A DNA stretch of 64,000 bases. It comes from Capitella teleta (Eukaryota; Annelida; Polychaeta; Capitellidae). The notes below the pieces were generated by a model. It did not search any database. It was not told the origin of the DNA and saw nothing but the letters and a program-made list of their open reading frames with translations. Position numbers and translations under genes: made by a program. The stretch covers positions 297,742-361,741 of the forward strand of contig KB302615.1 of the NCBI GenBank assembly GCA_000328365.1, read 5' to 3'. Of the stretch, positions 59,919 through 64,000 are shown in pieces (the stretch's first letter is position 1; the number at the start of each line of letters is the position of its first letter).

Positions 59919-62514
59919 TCATGATACTCCCTTGCGGCAGCTTAGCGAATGTTTCTGCATGAATTCTGGGATTCCCGACACAAAATCACACTCCCTGCAG
60001 GCGTAGTGCAGAACGTACGCGGGCAAAGGTCGGCTATGGCCGCTCGTCATGTGCACAAACAAAGGAGTCAACATATCCAGCAGTTTGCTATTGTTTTTCC
60101 GGCCACGTAGCTGGTACTTATGATTGCATCCAGGAATAGCGCAACAGAGCATCTGGTCTCCGGAGTGGTCAGGATCCTCATGCAGGTGAATTCCCTTCAC
60201 GTGCTCCACAAAATCCTCTGATGTGCTGAAACTTTCCGTTGAGCCGAGACACAGGAAGCAGACGTACTCTTTGAACTGTATGTGGCGGCGGTTCTTCACG
60301 GTCATCCCTACATCCAGAACCTCAGCGCATTCGCCAGCGGAAGGCATCTCAGGCAAGTGAGACAAACTCAGTCTCTTCTTCTTCGTAACGCACCCAGGAA
60401 AGAAATCTTCGTCATCAAAGTTGAAAGACGACCTTCCACGACCCCTGCCCTGACCCCTGCCTCGACCTCTGCCTCTCGCATGTTTCACCGGTGAGTGATG
60501 CGAGTTCTCAGCATTGAGCTGCGTGTCAGTGGCTGGAGGAGGGGGAATGTTGGTTTTAGGGAAAAGGCCGCCCGTTCTACGCTTTCGGCTGATTTGGCCC
60601 TGGACTTTGAGAGGGTTTGGAAGAGTGATCTTCATTTTCAGAGAGGCTGGAATCAGCACCACGGGTGAAGGCGGAGTCCCTGCTGGGGAAGGCGCCTCCT
60701 CACACGGTGGAGGAGTAGAAGGAGGAGGAGAAACAGTTTTCAACTTCTTTTCAATTCCTCCACTAACTGTCTCTTTTGGAGATTCAGATATATTCACAGA
60801 TTTCACATTTTCAGCTTCTTTATCTTTCTTATCTTTTATAGATTCATCAGCTGCAACAGATGCAGATTCAGCAGCTGGAGGCGAATTACCATCAACTGAA
60901 GAAGCTGTTGGTTTAGCGGGAGTGTTGATATTGTTGCAGCTCTTTTTAGCGACAGTTGTCAAGGTCAGTTTCACAGGGCCAATCCTGGTAGGAATTGGGT
61001 CAGGGTGTTTAGAGGGCATGACCTTCAAACCAGCTGGTTGACAGGGTGAAGTATCAGGTTTGGGAGCGGGGTTACATCGTGCTAGAGGGCGAGGTGTTGG
61101 AGGGGGGTTTCTGGATTTGGGTGCACTGGTTTTTAGGGGAGGCAAACTGGGTTTCACGCAGGGCGAGCCAGAAGAGGAGGGATTTTCCAAAGGTTTCCAA
61201 ATGAGAACATTTTGAGGAGAAGTAATGAGCCGTGGTGGGGGAATAGGGGGCTTGGGGGGAACCTTTTGGGGAGGAGTAGCTGGCGTGATCCCCAGAACAG
61301 GGTGCTGAGCTGCAGGAGCACGAGGCAGGATGCTCTGCACAGGAGGCTGGGAGGAAACGAGAGCCGCATCCGTCCAAATCACCGCCACAGGTGCGATGCT
61401 GGTGGCAGTGGTGGAAGGGGCGTTGACCTCTGGGGCTTCTGGAGCTATGACCACGGGTTGCCCATATTCACTTGGATTCAGAAGAAGAGGAGCTGACGAG
61501 GAGGTTGGTGCAGTGGAAAAGAGATCATCCAGACCGCTGATGGCAGCTGGTTTAGGCGGGGCAGGCCTGGAGAGAGGGTTAGATGAGGGAGAGCCCACTG
61601 GTTCAATCACAATCACTTTGCAATCGTCCTCATCTTGCGTTTCATCAGAATCAACAATAATACAGTCGTCATCATCATCCTCTTTATCATCAAGAACCAC
61701 AACCTCGACCGGCTCTTTGGGCTTGACGGGTGACTCCATTGCTGAAGAATCTCCAGTTTCCAGTAAGCTATCGCGATACTGCACCCCGAGGAGTTGCACC
61801 AATTTCCGCTTGAACGGTTTCCAGTTGGGAGCGACTGTGGAGTCGATGAGGTGCCGCAGCGATATAGGTTTATTTCCCATTCGTCCCAAGCCGGTTTTCT
61901 CCAGCAAAATCTTGTGAATGGTTTTCCTGGAGATCAGATGATTCGATTAGTCATTCAACATGCGCATCAGACTCACTCTCCGCGTGTTGCCACGGCAACC
62001 AAGGCGTACGCAAACTCCTCCAGCAGGCGTATCATGCGTTGACGCAACTTCCTATCATTCCATAGCTTGCTGTTTTTATTCAGTATGTACAGACCGTCCG
62101 TACACTAAATGAAAACAATGATTACAGGTGAAGAACGCTTGCTAAACAACAAACCTTGGATTGCAAACGCATATGCAGTTTAGCGATATCATGTTTAGCT
62201 GGTGTGGTGCACAGCAGATCAATTGAAACCAGACAGTCACTTTTATTTTTCCGATTTGAGCTTTTCAACATGATAATATTGATGCAGAACCTGATAAAAA
62301 TAACAGCATAAGGCAAAACAAAATATAAGAAATAATATGATTAATAAAAAAATAAATAATAAAATTTTAAAAATCCTCACTCTCTTTCAGTTACAATGTA
62401 GACAGTTGTGTACACCATTTGTCGAACGAGGTCAAGTTTAGATTGCAGCAGAGTTTTGGCTGCCTCTGTATTTTTGTTGGCGCATTTGTGCAATATCTGC
62501 AGAATATCCGTGCA
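59919..62514 (-). CDS. Acidic Pro-rich zinc-finger protein with SIM-like motifs, 3' part of gene
   Basis: Four exons found: 62381-62514, 62155-62290, 61977-62104 and 59919-61926, all in phase; the 5' end was not found and may lie beyond the window. The first exons encode helical sequence and two of them begin with the similar peptides CTDILQIL and CTDGLYIL. The large exon has an acidic block with three SUMO-interacting-type cores (EVVVLDD, CIIVDSDE, KVIVIEP), a long Pro/Ser/Thr-rich linker, an RG-rich stretch (RGRGRGQGRGRGR) and three C-terminal zinc-finger-like units (CFLCLG...HVKGIH, CAIPGC...HMTSGH, CRECDF...KHSLSC). This suggests a nuclear, nucleic-acid-binding, SUMO-reading protein; the family is not recognised. 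The stop is TGA at 59919-59921. Confidence 0.8.
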
Positions 62515-62629
62515 CTGGAAAAAAAAAAAATTTATGGTCAATTGCATCAGGCGACAGATTCAGAGATATTTCACTTGCATTATCTCTGCATATTTCCATC
62601 TTCATTTGTTGAGCATGATATGATATATA

Positions 62630-63055
62630 TGTGACCCCTCGTGCCAAAAACTGCACTAAGTCGCATTGTCACATTTTTAGGTTTTAATACCTAGTAATAG
62701 CTGATACAAATCCATTCAGTTTGATGCAAGAATTATCTCAATCGGAGAAGTAGTTCAAAAGTTACAGCCCGTTTACGGGTCAACTCCACACGCATCAAAT
62801 ATGAGAACTTGAAAGGTTGGAAAAGATTCAAAATGATGCAACTGTCCATACAATAGGCTTAATTATACACAAAATATCAGCACTTATTTGTCACAAACTG
62901 AAATGATTCTTGTATGTGAGGAAAGAGGAGATATTTCTCCTTATTTTGCCATCAAAACATGAAAATCAACATTGTGAATCCATCTGACCTCTCAAGGCTT
63001 GTTTCTCAGGAATATGCTCAGCGACTTAGTGCCGGTTTCAGCATGAGGGGTCACA
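62630..63055. mobile_element. 426-bp MITE with about 38-bp terminal inverted repeats
   Basis: The left end TGTGACCCCTCGTGCCAAAA and the reverse complement of the right end TGTGACCCCTCATGCTGAAA are alike, and both continue to CACTAAGTCGC. TA flanks both ends, fitting a TA target. No coding capacity. It probably sits in an upstream intron or the 5' flank of the zinc-finger gene. Confidence 0.85.
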
Positions 63056-64000
63056 TATTTTAATGTTGTGGTCATTGTCATATTTCTATTTCAATATCTG
63101 CAAATTGTTCGTCTCGATCTGTTTAGCAGCACTAATGCAAAATTGGGCCCGGTTGAGGTGTATCCTTCATATCTGTTTTGAATACTCTTTTCTTACCAGC
63201 CCTTTCTACTTAATATCAGATATCATTCATTCATATTCATACCGTTCATCACTCATTTTGGATGTGTTCTTAAGGATGTGTTCTTGAAAGTATCGCTGAC
63301 TTCAGGCGTGCAGGTTTACGAGATCAAAAAAAGCCTGTCGCCAAACCCTCCAACTTGCTCCTCAACTATCAATCATTTACTAATTTAGCAAAGAGGTGCT
63401 AGAATAAATGACCTTTGATCTTCAGATTCAACATAGGCAGATTCTTCATAGATTCTCTGACTAAAACAGCAAACCGTGAATAAAAACATGAAGAACTGAA
63501 GACAAAGATGAAGCATGTTGTAAGCGTACCACTCCCTCCCCCATCCAGCGCAAATCTACCTCAAATGCAAAAATAGTTAATAGCAAATAAAAAGACATGT
63601 TGCTACATGAGTCACATGACCAAAAGAAAAAGCATGAATAATTTTGAATAAGTGTATCAATAGACAGAAGAGGGGGAATTCATGAATCGACCGTGAGATG
63701 CAGATGAGATGCCATGAATGTGTACGTGTTTTCCGGTTATTACCGATTTCCGATTATTCAGGTTTTACTATCCTCAGTATCCCGGCAAAACCAAGAGGGG
63801 AAAAAATTAGGCTGACATGCCTAGCATGCCTTGGCATTCAACCAAACATTGATTTTGACAATATGCCCAGAGAGAAAGAGTTGCATGGTAAACCGACACT
63901 GGTAGCTATAGCGATGTCAAAACCAGTATGTGAAGAGTAAAACATTGACACAAAATAAAATTTGCACTGATTCAGCATTTCTCAAGAACACAATTATCAA
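63056..64000. other. Right edge, possible exon near 63759-63924
   Basis: After an acceptor TTATTCAG the + strand reads FTILSIPAKPRGEKIRLTCL and GIQPNIDFDNMPREKELHGK with a strong GTATGTG donor after SKP at about 63924. This looks like an internal exon, but neighbours in phase were not found. The remainder is AT-rich without a supported gene. Confidence 0.3.

Noticed and set aside
61330-61917. A 195-codon + strand frame, and a 175-codon one at 60514
   Set aside because: Shadows of the minus-strand zinc-finger exon, whose codon structure, motifs and splice phases are convincing.

Overview
The window looks like nuclear DNA from a compact invertebrate animal genome. Genes are split by many very short introns (about 45 to 130 bp, GT-AG), protein families are metazoan (MRP-type ABC transporter, rhodopsin-like GPCR, SRCR protein, PICOT glutaredoxin, RAP80-like UBZ protein), and the space between genes is filled with many kinds of mobile DNA and microsatellites. 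The short introns, SRCR gene and repeat mix would fit a sponge or another early-branching or marine invertebrate, but I cannot name the taxon from sequence alone.

Left part (1-9.2 kb): the 3' end of an unrecognised + strand gene (exons 102-266 and 330-431) converges on a minus-strand GLRX3/PICOT gene (8 exons, 847-2455). After a gap holding a tRNA-derived SINE with a perfect target duplication comes an 8-exon + strand gene (5603-9090) for a RAP80/UIMC1-like protein with a SUMO-binding motif and two UBZ-type zinc fingers. 

9.4-14 kb is repeat-rich: an I-group LINE, a Penelope-like fragment, a long TG tract and an inverted repeat. A small secreted single-domain SRCR protein (minus, 14162-18377, 3 exons) follows, with a full-length 711-bp TTAAAGGG-ended MITE in its intron. 

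19-34 kb has no certain gene: a 1-kb foldback element, a Penelope-like RT fragment, twin hairpins, several minisatellites, very long TCAC and ATT microsatellites, and a fossil integrase fragment. An intronless GPCR gene (minus, 33982-35097) has a TATA box just upstream of its ATG.

35.7-37.1 kb holds a truncated MITE copy and a mariner transposase relic. A complete ABCC1/MRP1-like transporter gene (+, 39494-50387) can be reconstructed in 29 exons with every splice phase in register (1579 codons). Its introns hold a SINE with a MITE inside it, a minisatellite that repeats the splice acceptor, a homopolymer G/T run and a mariner-like MITE. 

50.9-59.2 kb is a graveyard of LINE, Penelope-like and BEL/Pao-like gag fragments plus a second full-length copy of the 711-bp MITE. 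The right end carries the 3' part of a minus-strand gene (59919-62514 at least) for an acidic, proline-rich zinc-finger protein with SIM-like motifs; its 5' end was not found. 

The genes do not form an operon or a shared pathway. RAP80-like and the zinc-finger protein may both be nuclear SUMO-reading proteins, but that is inference. I saw no convincing new biological system; the most unusual item is the splice-acceptor minisatellite in the ABC transporter gene.
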